From: Mycobacterium sp.
Lineage (GTDB): Bacteria > Actinomycetota > Actinomycetes > Mycobacteriales > Mycobacteriaceae
Assembly (NCBI GenBank): GCA_020438905.1
Contig: JAGQTQ010000022.1
Coordinates: 1-43,638, forward strand
DNA length: 43,638 nucleotides
Reading direction: 5' to 3'
Shown piece by piece: positions 1 to 8,186 of the stretch. Under the pieces are notes generated by a model. It saw only the letters and a program-made list of their open reading frames with translations. It was not told where the DNA came from and searched no databases. Both the position numbers and the translations under genes were made by a program. How positions within the stretch are numbered: the stretch's first letter is position 1; each line of letters begins with the position of its first letter.

Positions 1-281
1 GCACCGTGCAGTCGGCAGCCGATGCCACTGGCTCGCAGCAGCGCCATCAACAGGGTGGTTTTGGTGTTGCACTGGCCGTATCCGTCGGCCAGCACGGCCG
101 AGGCCGCAAGATCGTCGGAGGTGTTGTAACCGAACGGGATTCCGTCCCGGACGAAGTCGTAGACGGCACCGATCCGCTCCTGTTCCGGGAGTCGGGACCA
201 GCCCTGCCGGTCGACGGTTCCGGCGATTCGCGGATCGCCGAAATCCAGCAGGGTGGTGGGTTTGAGGTAACGGTCCTCCAT
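1..281 (-). CDS. Transglutaminase-like protein, partial (C-terminus outside window)
   Basis: The first 93 codons of a minus-strand gene that runs off the left edge. It starts at ATG 281-279 and reads MEDRYLKPTTLLDFGDPRIA. Around residues 68-74 is the motif GYGQCNTK, with Cys71 in the position of the transglutaminase/papain-like nucleophile. Residues 42-52 (DFVRDGIPFGY) match the helix that usually precedes it in the transglutaminase-core superfamily. The His and Asp of the triad would lie beyond the window, so activity cannot be judged. It is divergent from the FtsX-type permease across about 100 bases. Members of this superfamily act as cysteine proteases, amidases or cross-linking enzymes; no substrate can be named here. 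Confidence 0.7.
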   Translation of the reverse strand, partial: MEDRYLKPTTLLDFGDPRIAGTVDRQGWSRLPEQERIGAVYDFVRDGIPFGYNTSDDLAASAVLADGYGQCNTKTTLLMALLRASGIGCRLHG

Positions 282-382
282 CCCGGGGAGCCTACCGACA
301 TTGATTCCCCGATTGCCGAAAAGTCCGGACGGTCGTGTCTCGGAGCGTTGCAGCACAACGATTTTCAGGAGGTCGGGAACCA

Positions 383-1489
383 TTGATTGTCGCCGTCAAG
401 AATCTTGCCGTCGAACGCACCCGCTTGGTGCTATCGGTGCTCGGGGTCGGCTTCGCGGTTCTGCTGGTGCTGGTGATGGCCGGGATCTTCGTCGGCACCA
501 CCCGTCAGGTCACCACCTACATCGACCATTCCCGCAACGCCGTCTGGGCTGTACAGCCCGGTGTGTCACAGATGTTCCGGGCGGTGTCGTGGCTGCCCGC
601 CGACACCCCGAGTCAACTGACGGCGCTGCCGGAGGTGGGCTCGGCCGATCCGATCCTGGGCCAGCCCTCGGACTTCGTCCACAACGGTGAGCAGACCGCC
701 TATTTCGTGCTGGGCTACGACCCGGCCACCGGAGTGGGGGGACCCTGGCAGTTGTCAGCGGGACGCGATATCAGTGGCCCCGGCGAGGTGGTGCTGGACC
801 GCGTGCTGGCCGACAAGAACGACATCGGACTCGGCGACACCGTCTCGATCGTCGACGGTGACTTCACCGTGGTGGGGCTTTCCGACCAAACCGCCGCGCT
901 GGGAAACTTCTACGCCTTCGTCTCGTTGCCTGACGCCGCGCGACTGTTGCGCGCCGGAAATCGGGTGTCCTACGTCCTAGTCCAGCCCGCACCGGGCTAC
1001 ACCCCGGAACAGACCGTGGCAGCGATCCGCGACCGGATACCCGGGACGGACGCGCTGACGTCCGCGCAGTTCGCCGACAACAGCCGCGACATCATCATCT
1101 CGATGATCGGCCGCCCGCTGAAGGCGATGATCGCCATCGCCACCCTGGTCGGCATCGCCCTGATCGGGTTGACGGTGTTGGCATCGACCAACGAACAGAT
1201 GGCCGACTTCGGCATCCTGCGGGCCGTGGGCGTTCGCCCGGCCCAGTTGCTGCGCGCCGTTGCCGGGCAGGCCGCACTCATCGCAGCGCTGGGATATCTG
1301 GTGGGCGCCGCGCTGGCCTACACGCTGCAGTTCCTCATCCGCGACCGGCTTGGCGACGTGACCATCGCGGTAACCCCCGGGATGCTGGGGTTGATGGCGG
1401 TGGCCACCGCCGTCATGGCCGCCCTCGGATCTGTGCTTCCTCTGCACCGGGTCACCCGGGTCGATCCCGCAACGGCGTTCCGCCGATGA
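383..1489 (+). CDS. FtsX/MacB-type ABC transporter permease
   Basis: A 368-residue membrane protein with FtsX-family topology. One N-terminal membrane segment (LVLSVLGVGFAVLLVLVMAG) is followed by an extracytoplasmic domain of roughly 200 residues, then three C-terminal segments, with the conserved GILRAVGVRPAQLLR stretch between segments two and three. I chose the TTG at 383 because AGGAGG lies at 367-372, ten bases upstream; an in-frame GTG at 335 would add 16 atypical residues with no ribosome site. The stop overlaps the next start (ATGA), so it is co-transcribed with the acyl carrier protein and fatty-acyl-AMP ligase. Such permeases need an ATP-binding subunit, and none is encoded in the window. 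The operon suggests export of an acylated product, but that is inference. Confidence 0.85.
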   Translation: MIVAVKNLAVERTRLVLSVLGVGFAVLLVLVMAGIFVGTTRQVTTYIDHSRNAVWAVQPGVSQMFRAVSWLPADTPSQLTALPEVGSADPILGQPSDFVHNGEQTAYFVLGYDPATGVGGPWQLSAGRDISGPGEVVLDRVLADKNDIGLGDTVSIVDGDFTVVGLSDQTAALGNFYAFVSLPDAARLLRAGNRVSYVLVQPAPGYTPEQTVAAIRDRIPGTDALTSAQFADNSRDIIISMIGRPLKAMIAIATLVGIALIGLTVLASTNEQMADFGILRAVGVRPAQLLRAVAGQAALIAALGYLVGAALAYTLQFLIRDRLGDVTIAVTPGMLGLMAVATAVMAALGSVLPLHRVTRVDPATAFRR

Positions 1490-1800
1490 GCCCGGCTCAG
1501 GATCGGCCGGCGTTGCCCGAACCAGACGAAGTCGTCTCGGCGATCCGCGCCGCGCTGGTCAAACTGTTGCCCGCCGAAGACCTTGCCCAGGTGGACCTCG
1601 ACTCGCTCGACGTCGCGACTCCGCTGCTGAGTCTGCCCGTCGACTCGGCGGTCCTGATGGCCATGATGACCGAACTCGAGGACACGTTCACCGTCTTCAT
1701 CGAGGAGGAGGCGGCGTTCGGGTTCGAGTCGGTGGGCGACGTGGCGGGCTACATCCGGAACCGGATCACGGCACGTGCCAAGCGGATCGAGGAGACGTGA
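1486..1800 (+). CDS. Acyl carrier protein (phosphopantetheine-binding)
   Basis: A 104-residue protein consisting of one acyl-carrier-protein domain. Ser54 in LPVDSAVLMAMM sits where the phosphopantetheine arm is attached (a DSx signature in which the usual Leu is Ala). The next helix, TELEDTFTVFIEEE, and the closing SVGDVAGYI helix are typical of polyketide/FAAL-partner carrier proteins. Its start overlaps the permease stop by four bases and its stop overlaps the ligase start by four bases, which implies translational coupling. The adjacent fatty-acyl-AMP ligase would be expected to load a fatty acid onto this protein. No condensing enzyme or peptide synthetase lies in the window, so the fate of the acyl chain is unknown. 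Confidence 0.88.
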   Translation: MSPAQDRPALPEPDEVVSAIRAALVKLLPAEDLAQVDLDSLDVATPLLSLPVDSAVLMAMMTELEDTFTVFIEEEAAFGFESVGDVAGYIRNRITARAKRIEET

Positions 1801-3491
1801 GCCCCTTCTCTCCGGTGGTGCTGGCGCATGTGCGTGCGAACGCGCCTGCGCTGGCCGCCGGCGTCTTGGACTACCCCAGACTGTTGGGCGAGTATGGCGC
1901 GCAGTTCGACTTCTACGACAGCCGCAGGCACCTGGCCGCGTTGCCGGGCCCGGAGTTGACCGAGAAGATCCGGGCCAGGGCGGGCGTGCTTGCCGCGCGC
2001 GGTCTGGATGCCGGCGACCGGATCCTCATGGTGGCCAACAGCACCGAGGCCTACCTCACCACGCTGCTCGCGGCGCTGCTTCTCGGCGCGGTTCCCTGCG
2101 CGGTCGCACCCCCTCCGGCGCCGTCCCGGTCAGACTCCGCAGGGGTCCGGCACCTGCGGGCGGCGATCGACGTCGTCGGCCCCAAACTCGTGGTGGTTCC
2201 GGCGGCCGCGGTGGCGGCTGTGCACCATGACGCTGCCGCTGGGCCCCACACTGCCGTTCTGCGTTACGAAGATCTCTCCGGCGGGCTAGGACGACCGCTG
2301 CCGCCCCGGCCGCCCGCCCAGCCCCACGACATTCACCACATCCAGCTCACCTCGGGCTCCACCTCCGAGCCCAAGGCAGTGCTGCTGACGCATCGCAACG
2401 TCGCGCATAACCTCGGTCTGCTCGCCTATTCCATGAGCGTGCAGCCCGGCAGCGACCGCATGTTCAGCTGGCTGCCGCTCTATCACGATATGGGACTCGT
2501 CATGGTGCTGGGCGGGTTGTTCTACGGCGCTCCGGTCGCGCTGATGAGCCCCTTGGGCTTTCTGCGCGACCCGCTGTCCTGGGTGCGGCATATGACCAGC
2601 CACCGGTCCACCGTCACCGCCGGCCCGACGTTCGCCTACCGAGCCGTCACCGAAGCGTTGCGGCGATCGGCCGCCGGCGGTGCGGACATCGACCTGACCG
2701 CGTTGCGGCACGCCTTCGTCGGGGCCGAGCCGATTGCACATCAGACGCTGTGCGACTTCGCCGAGAACTTGGGTCCGTTGGGACTGCGATCCGATGCACT
2801 CGTCCCGTGCTACGGGATGGCCGAGTCGGTGCTGGCCACCACGCTGGCCCTCCGGCCGGCACCCGAGGGGCCGGGGAACTTCGGTCGGGTGCGCGTCTTG
2901 ACGCCCGATCGCGGCGATGCGCCGGTGGTCTCCTGCGGCCCTCCGATAGAGGGCATGAGGATAGCGATCGTCGACTCGGTCGGATCGGAGGTGAGCCCCG
3001 GCACGGTGGGCGACATCCGGATCAGCGGGCACTCGCTGATGGCCGGCTACCGGTACGCCGACGGTACGGTAGCGGCGCCGCCCGGCGGCTGGCACGACAC
3101 CGGTGACCGCGGATTGCTCTGCGACGGAGAGCTGTTCGTCGTCGGGCGCAGCAAGGAGATGCTGATCATCCGCGGCCGCAACCTGCCGCCCTACGATGTC
3201 GAAGGCGCGGTCGGAGACATCCCCGGGGTAGGGCAGGGCAATGCCGTGGTGTTCTCGGTGTCCGGCGGCGGACAGGGCGCCGAGCGCAATGTGGCCGTGG
3301 TCGGGACGGCCGCCGCCGACGACGGGCAACGCACGCGCCTGCGCGCTCAGGTGGCCGAAGCGGTGCGCGGGATTTTTGGGTTCACCCTCGATGACGTGGT
3401 GCTGGTTCCGCGCAGAGCCATCCCGCGAACCACCAGTGGGAAGATCCAACGCGTCAAGGTCAGGGAGTTGTATCTGTCCGGTCGCTGGTAA
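1797..3491 (+). CDS. Fatty-acyl-AMP ligase (FAAL, FadD-like)
   Basis: A 564-residue ANL-superfamily adenylating enzyme. Visible motifs, in order: the phosphate-binding loop LTSGSTSEPKAVLLTH at about residues 184-199, SWLPLYHDMGLV, the FAAL-type YGMAESVLATT, the ATP-binding WHDTGDRGLL, the hinge GRSKEMLIIRGRNLPP, and PRTTSGKIQR with the catalytic Lys near the C-terminus. The pattern LPLYHDMG plus CYGMAES fits FAALs, which form acyl-adenylates and pass the acyl group to a carrier protein, rather than acyl-CoA ligases. The GTG start at 1797 overlaps the carrier-protein stop (GTGA), so the two are translationally coupled, which supports the adjacent protein as acceptor. The chain-length preference cannot be read from the sequence. 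Confidence 0.88.
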   Translation: MSPFSPVVLAHVRANAPALAAGVLDYPRLLGEYGAQFDFYDSRRHLAALPGPELTEKIRARAGVLAARGLDAGDRILMVANSTEAYLTTLLAALLLGAVPCAVAPPPAPSRSDSAGVRHLRAAIDVVGPKLVVVPAAAVAAVHHDAAAGPHTAVLRYEDLSGGLGRPLPPRPPAQPHDIHHIQLTSGSTSEPKAVLLTHRNVAHNLGLLAYSMSVQPGSDRMFSWLPLYHDMGLVMVLGGLFYGAPVALMSPLGFLRDPLSWVRHMTSHRSTVTAGPTFAYRAVTEALRRSAAGGADIDLTALRHAFVGAEPIAHQTLCDFAENLGPLGLRSDALVPCYGMAESVLATTLALRPAPEGPGNFGRVRVLTPDRGDAPVVSCGPPIEGMRIAIVDSVGSEVSPGTVGDIRISGHSLMAGYRYADGTVAAPPGGWHDTGDRGLLCDGELFVVGRSKEMLIIRGRNLPPYDVEGAVGDIPGVGQGNAVVFSVSGGGQGAERNVAVVGTAAADDGQRTRLRAQVAEAVRGIFGFTLDDVVLVPRRAIPRTTSGKIQRVKVRELYLSGRW

Positions 3492-3514
3492 CGGTTCCGC
3501 CCAGGGGCCTCCGC

Positions 3515-4084
3515 TCAGCCGGCGGCGCACCCGGGCAGGAACAGCGAAGTCGGAATCTCCGCGTCGACGGGCGCGGTGGTGCTGGTCGGGTCGGTGCCGC
3601 AGACCTCGGCCTTGTCCTTGAGCACCCAGAACTGCCCCTCCTGCTCGAAGACGAACGAGGTCGGGGCGCCCATCTCCGGGTTGTCCTTGCCGGCCAACAG
3701 GCCGCTGGTCACCGCCCACCCGTCCGAGCAGGTCAGATCGTCAACGGTGTAGACGTTGTCCGGGCTGAGGGCCTGTGCGGCCTGCGTGGCCGGTCCGGCC
3801 AGCGCCTCCCTGGTGCAGTTGGTCATCCCGCCGGCCATCGGCGCGCTCGGCGACGTCGTCGCGGATTGCGTCGCGCTGGTCGTCGCGCTCGCGCCCGTGG
3901 TGACGGTCGTGGTCTTGGTAACGGTGGTGGTGCTGGTCGCCGACGGCGACGCGGCCGTGGCGCTCGAGGTTGCGGGGGTGGTGCTGGTTTTCGCGGCCGG
4001 TCTCGCCCCATCGGTGGAGCACGCGGCCAGGCCGACGACGGCCAGGGCCGCCAGAGTGACGGTGATTCCGCTGGGGCAGCTCAT
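3515..4084 (-). CDS. Putative lipoprotein with Thr/Ser-rich linker
   Basis: A 189-residue exported protein. The N-terminus has a hydrophobic segment ending in the lipobox GLAAC (Cys22), so it should be diacylated and anchored to the membrane outer face. Residues about 30-85 are a Thr/Ser/Ala-rich, low-complexity linker. The C-terminal part has Cys residues (NCTREALAG, LTCSDGWAV, AEVCGTDP, PGCAAG) that could form two disulfides, and a stretch FVFEQEGQFWVLKD like small periplasmic beta domains. I do not recognise a named family. It is convergent with the fatty-acyl-AMP ligase gene (gap of about 23 bases) and divergent from the glycoside hydrolase. Its function is unknown. Confidence 0.8.
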   Translation of the reverse strand: MSCPSGITVTLAALAVVGLAACSTDGARPAAKTSTTPATSSATAASPSATSTTTVTKTTTVTTGASATTSATQSATTSPSAPMAGGMTNCTREALAGPATQAAQALSPDNVYTVDDLTCSDGWAVTSGLLAGKDNPEMGAPTSFVFEQEGQFWVLKDKAEVCGTDPTSTTAPVDAEIPTSLFLPGCAAG

Positions 4085-4174
4085 GAGTCCTCCGCATGGG
4101 TTGTGGTCGCGTCGACCGCTCGAGGGAATCCTGCCAGTTCCGCACGCCGGGGGCGGGCAGCGCCACGAGGGGAG

Positions 4175-4204
4175 TTCACGGACCTTGGCCGCCTCGTCTA
4201 GGTT
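4175..4204 (+). promoter_or_regulatory. Candidate promoter for the glycoside hydrolase
   Basis: TTCACG at 4175-4180 and TAGGTT at 4199-4204 are separated by 18 bases, resembling a SigA-type -35/-10 pair. A start about seven bases downstream would leave only a few bases before the ATG of the short upstream ORF at 4216. This was judged by eye only. Confidence 0.3.
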
Positions 4205-4215
4205 CTGGCTTATTC

Positions 4216-4248
4216 ATGACATCGGCCGAACGGGGACGACGACGATGA
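4216..4248 (+). CDS. Possible short upstream ORF (leader peptide)
   Basis: A ten-codon reading frame, MTSAERGRRR, starts at ATG 4216. Its TGA (4246-4248) overlaps the hydrolase ATG (4245-4247) as ATGA. The last three sense codons are CGA-CGA-CGA, an Arg codon expected to be rare in such GC-rich genomes. It lies just after a plausible -10 box, so it would be almost leaderless. It may couple or attenuate hydrolase translation; alternatively it is chance, since the hydrolase also has a GGGGA ribosome site at 4232-4236. Confidence 0.3.
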   Translation: MTSAERGRRR

Positions 4249-6896
4249 CCACCGCCGAAGGAGACCGGCTCGAGGAGGTCAAGGCGGGTATCTCCGACTG
4301 GCGGCGCTGGGGCACCTATCTCAGCGAGCGGGCCTGGGGAACGGTCCGCGAGGACTACAGCGCCGACGGTGATGCCTGGAGCTACTTTCCCTTCGAACAC
4401 GCCCACAGCCGTGCCTACCGATGGAGCGAGGACGCCCTGGCCGGCTGGTGCGACCGCGACCAGATCATCTGCATGGGGGTTGCGTTGTGGAACGGGCGCG
4501 ATCCCATCCTCAAGGAACGTCCATTCGGGCTGACCAATGAACAGGGCAACCATGGCGAGGATGTCAAGGAGTACTGGTTCTACACCGACAACCTTCCCAC
4601 CCACGCCTTCGCGTCGATGGTCTACAAGTATCCGCAGGCATCCTTCCCCTACGTCGACCTGCTGGCGACGAACCGCAACCGCGGCCAGGACGTCGGCGAG
4701 TACGAACTGTTCGACGCGCTGCGCGACGAGTGGTTGCAGCAGCGCTACTTCGACGTCGATGTCGAGTACGCCAAGGCGACCCCGGAGGATGTGTACTGCC
4801 GCATCACGGTGACAAATCGCGGTCCCGACCCGGCGCCGATCCACGTCCTGCCGCAACTGTGGTACCGCAACACCTGGTCGTGGAACCCGGGGGAGCGCGC
4901 GCCGCGGATCACGAAATGTGGTGCGGGTTCGGCACGGACGTCCCATCCCGCGCTCGGTGAGCGCTGGTATTCGGTCGCCTCCTCCACCGGTGAGGTGCCC
5001 GCATTGCTGTTCTGCGAGAACGAGACCAACCGCGATAGGGTTTTCGGTGCGCCGAACACCTCGGCGACCGTCAAGGACGGCATCAACGACTTTCTGGTGC
5101 ACGGGGATCGGGACGCTGTCGACACCTCCTCGGGCAGCAAGATGGCCGCCCACGTGGCCGCCACCCTGCAGCCCGGCGAAACCCTCACGGTGACAGTCCG
5201 ATTCGCTTCCGCTGAACTCGGACTGCCGTTCGATGACGCCGAGCGGGTGCTGGCGATCCGCAAAGCCGAAGCCGACGAGTTCTACCGGGCGGTGGCCGCC
5301 GACGATCTGACCGGCGACGAACGGCTGGTCCAGCGCCAGGCGCTGGCCGGGCTGCTGTGGTCCAAGCAGTTTTACAACTACCGCGTCCGGCGCTGGCTGA
5401 AGGGCGACCCGGGGCAGCCGCCGCCCCCGGATGCCCGCTGGAGTTCCCGCAACAGCGACTGGCAGCACTTCGCCGTCAGCGATGTGATCCTGATGCCCGA
5501 TGCCTGGGAGTACCCGTGGTTCGCGGCGTGGGACCTGGCGTTTCACTGCGTGGCGGTGGCGCTGATCGACCCGGAGTTCGCCAAGGAGCAGATTCTGGTC
5601 CTGCAGCAGTCCACCGCGCAGCATCCGCACGGGCAGATACCCGCCTACGAATGGTCCTTCGGGGACACCAACCCGCCGGTGCTCGCCTGGGCCGCCTGGC
5701 AGGTCTACCTACTGGATCGGCGGCACTCCGGTGCGGGTGACCGGGATTTCCTGGCCCGGATCTACCGCTCGGCGACGTTGAACGCGATCTGGTGGCTCAA
5801 CCAGAAGGACAGCTCCGATCGCGGGGTGTTCGGCGGTGGCTTCCTCGGAATGGACAACATCGGCGTCTTCGACCGGGACCAGCCGTTGCCGACCGGGGGA
5901 GAGCTGGCTCAGGTGGACGGAACGGCGTGGATGGCCGCGCTGATCTTCCACCTGCTGGAGATGACCATCGAACTGTCCCGGTACGAACCGAACTACCTGT
6001 TCATGTTCGGCCGGTGGCTGTGGGACGCCTGGCTGGTCGCCAACGCCCTGGAAAAGGGCAGCGGGCGGGTCAGCTTCTGGGACGAGGACACCGGTTTCTA
6101 CCACGATGTGATCGAAAACCCCACCGGCACAAACAGTTCCCTGCGGGTGTTCTCGATCCAGTCCATCGTCCCGCTCTTCGCGGCCATCGCGATCCCTACC
6201 ACCTCCGTCGAGGCACTGGAGACGATCAACCGGTGCCTCGACGACCTCTCCCGGGCCTACGAGCACACCGACGCCGACGTGCGGCTGCGACTCGGCGGTG
6301 GGGACGGATCGCACTTCATGATCGCGATCGTGCACCCCGACCGGCTCTCGGCCATGCTCGATCGTCTGCTGGACCCCGCGCAGTTCCTCTCCGATCACGG
6401 GATCCGGTCACTATCGCGGTTCCATCTCGAGCACCCCTACACCTATCGGACGAACGGGCGGGAGTACGCGGTCGGCTACCAGCCGGCCGAGTCCGACAGC
6501 CGGATGTTCGGCGGCAACTCCAATTGGCGCGGTCCGGTCTGGCTGCCGATCAACGTGTTGTTCGTCCAAGCGCTGGATTCCTACGCCCGATTCCTCGGGG
6601 ACGGCTTCACCGTTGCCGACCCGGCCGGATCGGACCGCCGGGTCGACCTGGCGACGGTGGCCGACGATATGGCGCGGCGGCTCACCGGACTGCTGGTGCG
6701 CGACGGTGATGGACGGCGTGCCGTGCACGGTGACAACGAGTACTTCCAGACCGACCCGCACTGGAGGGACCTCGTACCGTTCTACGAGTACTTCGACGGC
6801 GACACCGGGCGGGGTCTGGGAGCCAGCCACCAGACCGGCTGGACCGCGATGGTGGCCCTGCTGCTGCAGTTCCGGGGCAAGCTGCGATTCGACTGA
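4245..6896 (+). CDS. GH63/MGH1-like glycoside hydrolase
   Basis: An 883-residue cytoplasmic-looking protein without a signal peptide. An N-terminal beta-rich region (residues 1-330, with SYFPFEHAHSRAYRW and LPQLWYRNTWSW) precedes an (alpha/alpha)6-barrel-like region with EYPWFAAWDLAFHC, NSNWRGPVWLPINVLF and PFYEYFDGDTGRG. This arrangement is that of the GH63/MGH1-like clan (alpha-glucosidase and mannosyl- or glucosylglycerate hydrolase relatives). Asp430 in WDLAF and the Glu in PFYEYFDG are the best candidates for acid and base. It is about twice as long as mycobacterial glucosylglycerate hydrolases, so it is a different subgroup. The ATG at 4245 follows GGGGA. The reading frame stays open back to 3756, but that stretch is antisense to the lipoprotein gene and was discarded. 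The substrate is probably an alpha-glucoside or alpha-mannoside. Confidence 0.82.
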   Translation: MTTAEGDRLEEVKAGISDWRRWGTYLSERAWGTVREDYSADGDAWSYFPFEHAHSRAYRWSEDALAGWCDRDQIICMGVALWNGRDPILKERPFGLTNEQGNHGEDVKEYWFYTDNLPTHAFASMVYKYPQASFPYVDLLATNRNRGQDVGEYELFDALRDEWLQQRYFDVDVEYAKATPEDVYCRITVTNRGPDPAPIHVLPQLWYRNTWSWNPGERAPRITKCGAGSARTSHPALGERWYSVASSTGEVPALLFCENETNRDRVFGAPNTSATVKDGINDFLVHGDRDAVDTSSGSKMAAHVAATLQPGETLTVTVRFASAELGLPFDDAERVLAIRKAEADEFYRAVAADDLTGDERLVQRQALAGLLWSKQFYNYRVRRWLKGDPGQPPPPDARWSSRNSDWQHFAVSDVILMPDAWEYPWFAAWDLAFHCVAVALIDPEFAKEQILVLQQSTAQHPHGQIPAYEWSFGDTNPPVLAWAAWQVYLLDRRHSGAGDRDFLARIYRSATLNAIWWLNQKDSSDRGVFGGGFLGMDNIGVFDRDQPLPTGGELAQVDGTAWMAALIFHLLEMTIELSRYEPNYLFMFGRWLWDAWLVANALEKGSGRVSFWDEDTGFYHDVIENPTGTNSSLRVFSIQSIVPLFAAIAIPTTSVEALETINRCLDDLSRAYEHTDADVRLRLGGGDGSHFMIAIVHPDRLSAMLDRLLDPAQFLSDHGIRSLSRFHLEHPYTYRTNGREYAVGYQPAESDSRMFGGNSNWRGPVWLPINVLFVQALDSYARFLGDGFTVADPAGSDRRVDLATVADDMARRLTGLLVRDGDGRRAVHGDNEYFQTDPHWRDLVPFYEYFDGDTGRGLGASHQTGWTAMVALLLQFRGKLRFD

Positions 6897-6913
6897 GTCC
6901 TAGCCCGGGCCGC

Positions 6914-8077
6914 TCACCGGCGGGCCGTAGCCTTGGTGCCTGGTCCGTCGGCCGGCGTCGACCGTGTCGCCGCCGAAGCCCGGCGTGCGGCCGCCGCCGA
7001 GGACCGGTTGATGTTGATGCCGGGCCCGTTCTGCACGATGGTCGCCGATTCCTGCCCGACGGAGCCGGCGATCGCCAGCGGGCCGGGTGATGCCAGGACG
7101 GTGTTCCTCTGCAGAGCGTCCCGCCCGCTGCTCAGGACGCTGAAGGCGGAGGTGAAGTAGCCGTCTGCGCCGCCGTCCCCGCCGGCACGCACGGTGTTGT
7201 AGTCACCACCGATCTGCGATGCCGAGTTGGCGGCTCCGTTGGTGGCGATGACGACGTTTCCGGTGCCCCCGAACTGTGCTGCGGCGTTGAGGAATCCGTT
7301 CGTGGCGTCGACTTGGTTGCCGGAGCCGTCAATCTGGGCCGCGGCCAGCGCTGACCCGTTTCTGGCGTAGACCGCGTTTCCGGTGCCGCCGAGTTGGGCG
7401 GCGACGAGGGCGGTTCCGTTCAGGGCGAAGGCCCGGTTACCGGTGCCGCCGAGTTGGGCGGCGGCGTTGAGGAACCCGTTCCCGGCGACGACGTTGCTGC
7501 CGGTGCCCAGCATGCTGACCGCCGCGTTGAGCACACCGTTGTCGCCGTTCCGGCCGGCAAGGACAGCGTTGTCGGCCCCGCCGAGGTTTCCCGCGAAGTT
7601 CAACATCCCGTCGGCGATGACCGACAGGCCCTCGTCAGGCAGTTGCGTGCCATCGCCGAACAGGTTCAGTGCGATGTTGCCGAACCCACCCTGCGCTCGG
7701 ACCTCGGACCCGCCCGGCACCGTCGTGCCCAGCGACACACTCGCCGCGATGTTCAGGAATCCATCGGCCACGGCGGTGCCGTTCGCGCCCAACTGAACGG
7801 CCACATTGAGGGCACCGCCGGAGTTGTCGGCCAAGGAGTCCGGCCCGGCGGCGAAGGCGACGCCGAGCAACCCGGCCGCGCGGGCTCCCGCGCCCGCACC
7901 GATCGCCACCGCGATACCCAAGGGACTGCTGGTACAGCGCGCCGGGTCGGTGCTGAACCCGAACAGCGAGGCGCAGGTCGCCCCGGCCGACGGGGCCAGG
8001 CTGACGCCGGCGGTGCCCAGAACTCCGGCGGCCACTGCCGCCGCCGTCAGCGTTGTCGCTGCGCTCTTCCCAACCAT
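6914..8077 (-). CDS. Exported protein with exact 20-residue repeats (beta-solenoid-like)
   Basis: A 387-residue protein starting at ATG 8077-8075, after GGGAG on the minus strand. A signal peptide is clear (hydrophobic, with SAGA near residues 30-33). Residues 34-180 contain looser GFLN/GMLN units. Residues 181-300 are six consecutive repeats of exactly 20 residues with a consensus close to GxLNAAAQLGGTGNxVxAxN. The tail (355-387) is Arg/Ala-rich and probably disordered. Such regular Gln/Gly/Asn spacing suggests one beta-solenoid coil per repeat and recalls curlin repeats (Q-x-G-x-x-N). It is not a PE-PGRS protein, since there is no PE domain. The reading frame extends upstream to 8224, but without a signal or ribosome site there. 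Function is unknown; a surface or matrix role is inferred. Confidence 0.8.
   Translation of the reverse strand: MVGKSAATTLTAAAVAAGVLGTAGVSLAPSAGATCASLFGFSTDPARCTSSPLGIAVAIGAGAGARAAGLLGVAFAAGPDSLADNSGGALNVAVQLGANGTAVADGFLNIAASVSLGTTVPGGSEVRAQGGFGNIALNLFGDGTQLPDEGLSVIADGMLNFAGNLGGADNAVLAGRNGDNGVLNAAVSMLGTGSNVVAGNGFLNAAAQLGGTGNRAFALNGTALVAAQLGGTGNAVYARNGSALAAAQIDGSGNQVDATNGFLNAAAQFGGTGNVVIATNGAANSASQIGGDYNTVRAGGDGGADGYFTSAFSVLSSGRDALQRNTVLASPGPLAIAGSVGQESATIVQNGPGININRSSAAAARRASAATRSTPADGPGTKATARR
7178..7537 (-). repeat. Six 60-bp in-frame tandem repeats encoding 20-residue units
   Basis: These repeats encode residues 181-300 of the exported protein. Every unit begins with Gly and keeps an Ala-rich core followed, in five of the six, by Gln-x-Gly/Asp-Gly and Asn at position 14. 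The period is exactly 20 residues with no slippage. The copies differ in DNA sequence, so the repeat is old and held at the protein level. Confidence 0.85.
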
Positions 8078-8186
8078 CGAATGCTCCCGTGTCGCGACCT
8101 GGTGTTTCAATATCTGCGGAGTGTCTCGACCATCCCACGGCGCCGGGTATCGGGCAACCGGTTCGGTGGATCGAGGCGAATTCCCG

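Noticed and set aside
2286-3719. Long minus-strand frame opposite the fatty-acyl-AMP ligase
   Set aside because: Gly/Arg/His-rich translation without any domain, fully opposite a gene with intact family motifs; typical of high-GC shadow frames.
3756-4244. N-terminal extension of the glycoside hydrolase frame (163 residues)
   Set aside because: It is the antisense of the Thr/Ser-rich lipoprotein, has Val/Ala-rich composition typical of a shadow frame, and the family-like sequence begins only after ATG 4245.
6914-8077. PE-PGRS classification of the Gly/Asn-rich repeat protein
   Set aside because: It has an ordinary signal peptide and no PE N-terminal domain, and the repeat is an exact 20-residue unit rather than GGA/GGN runs.
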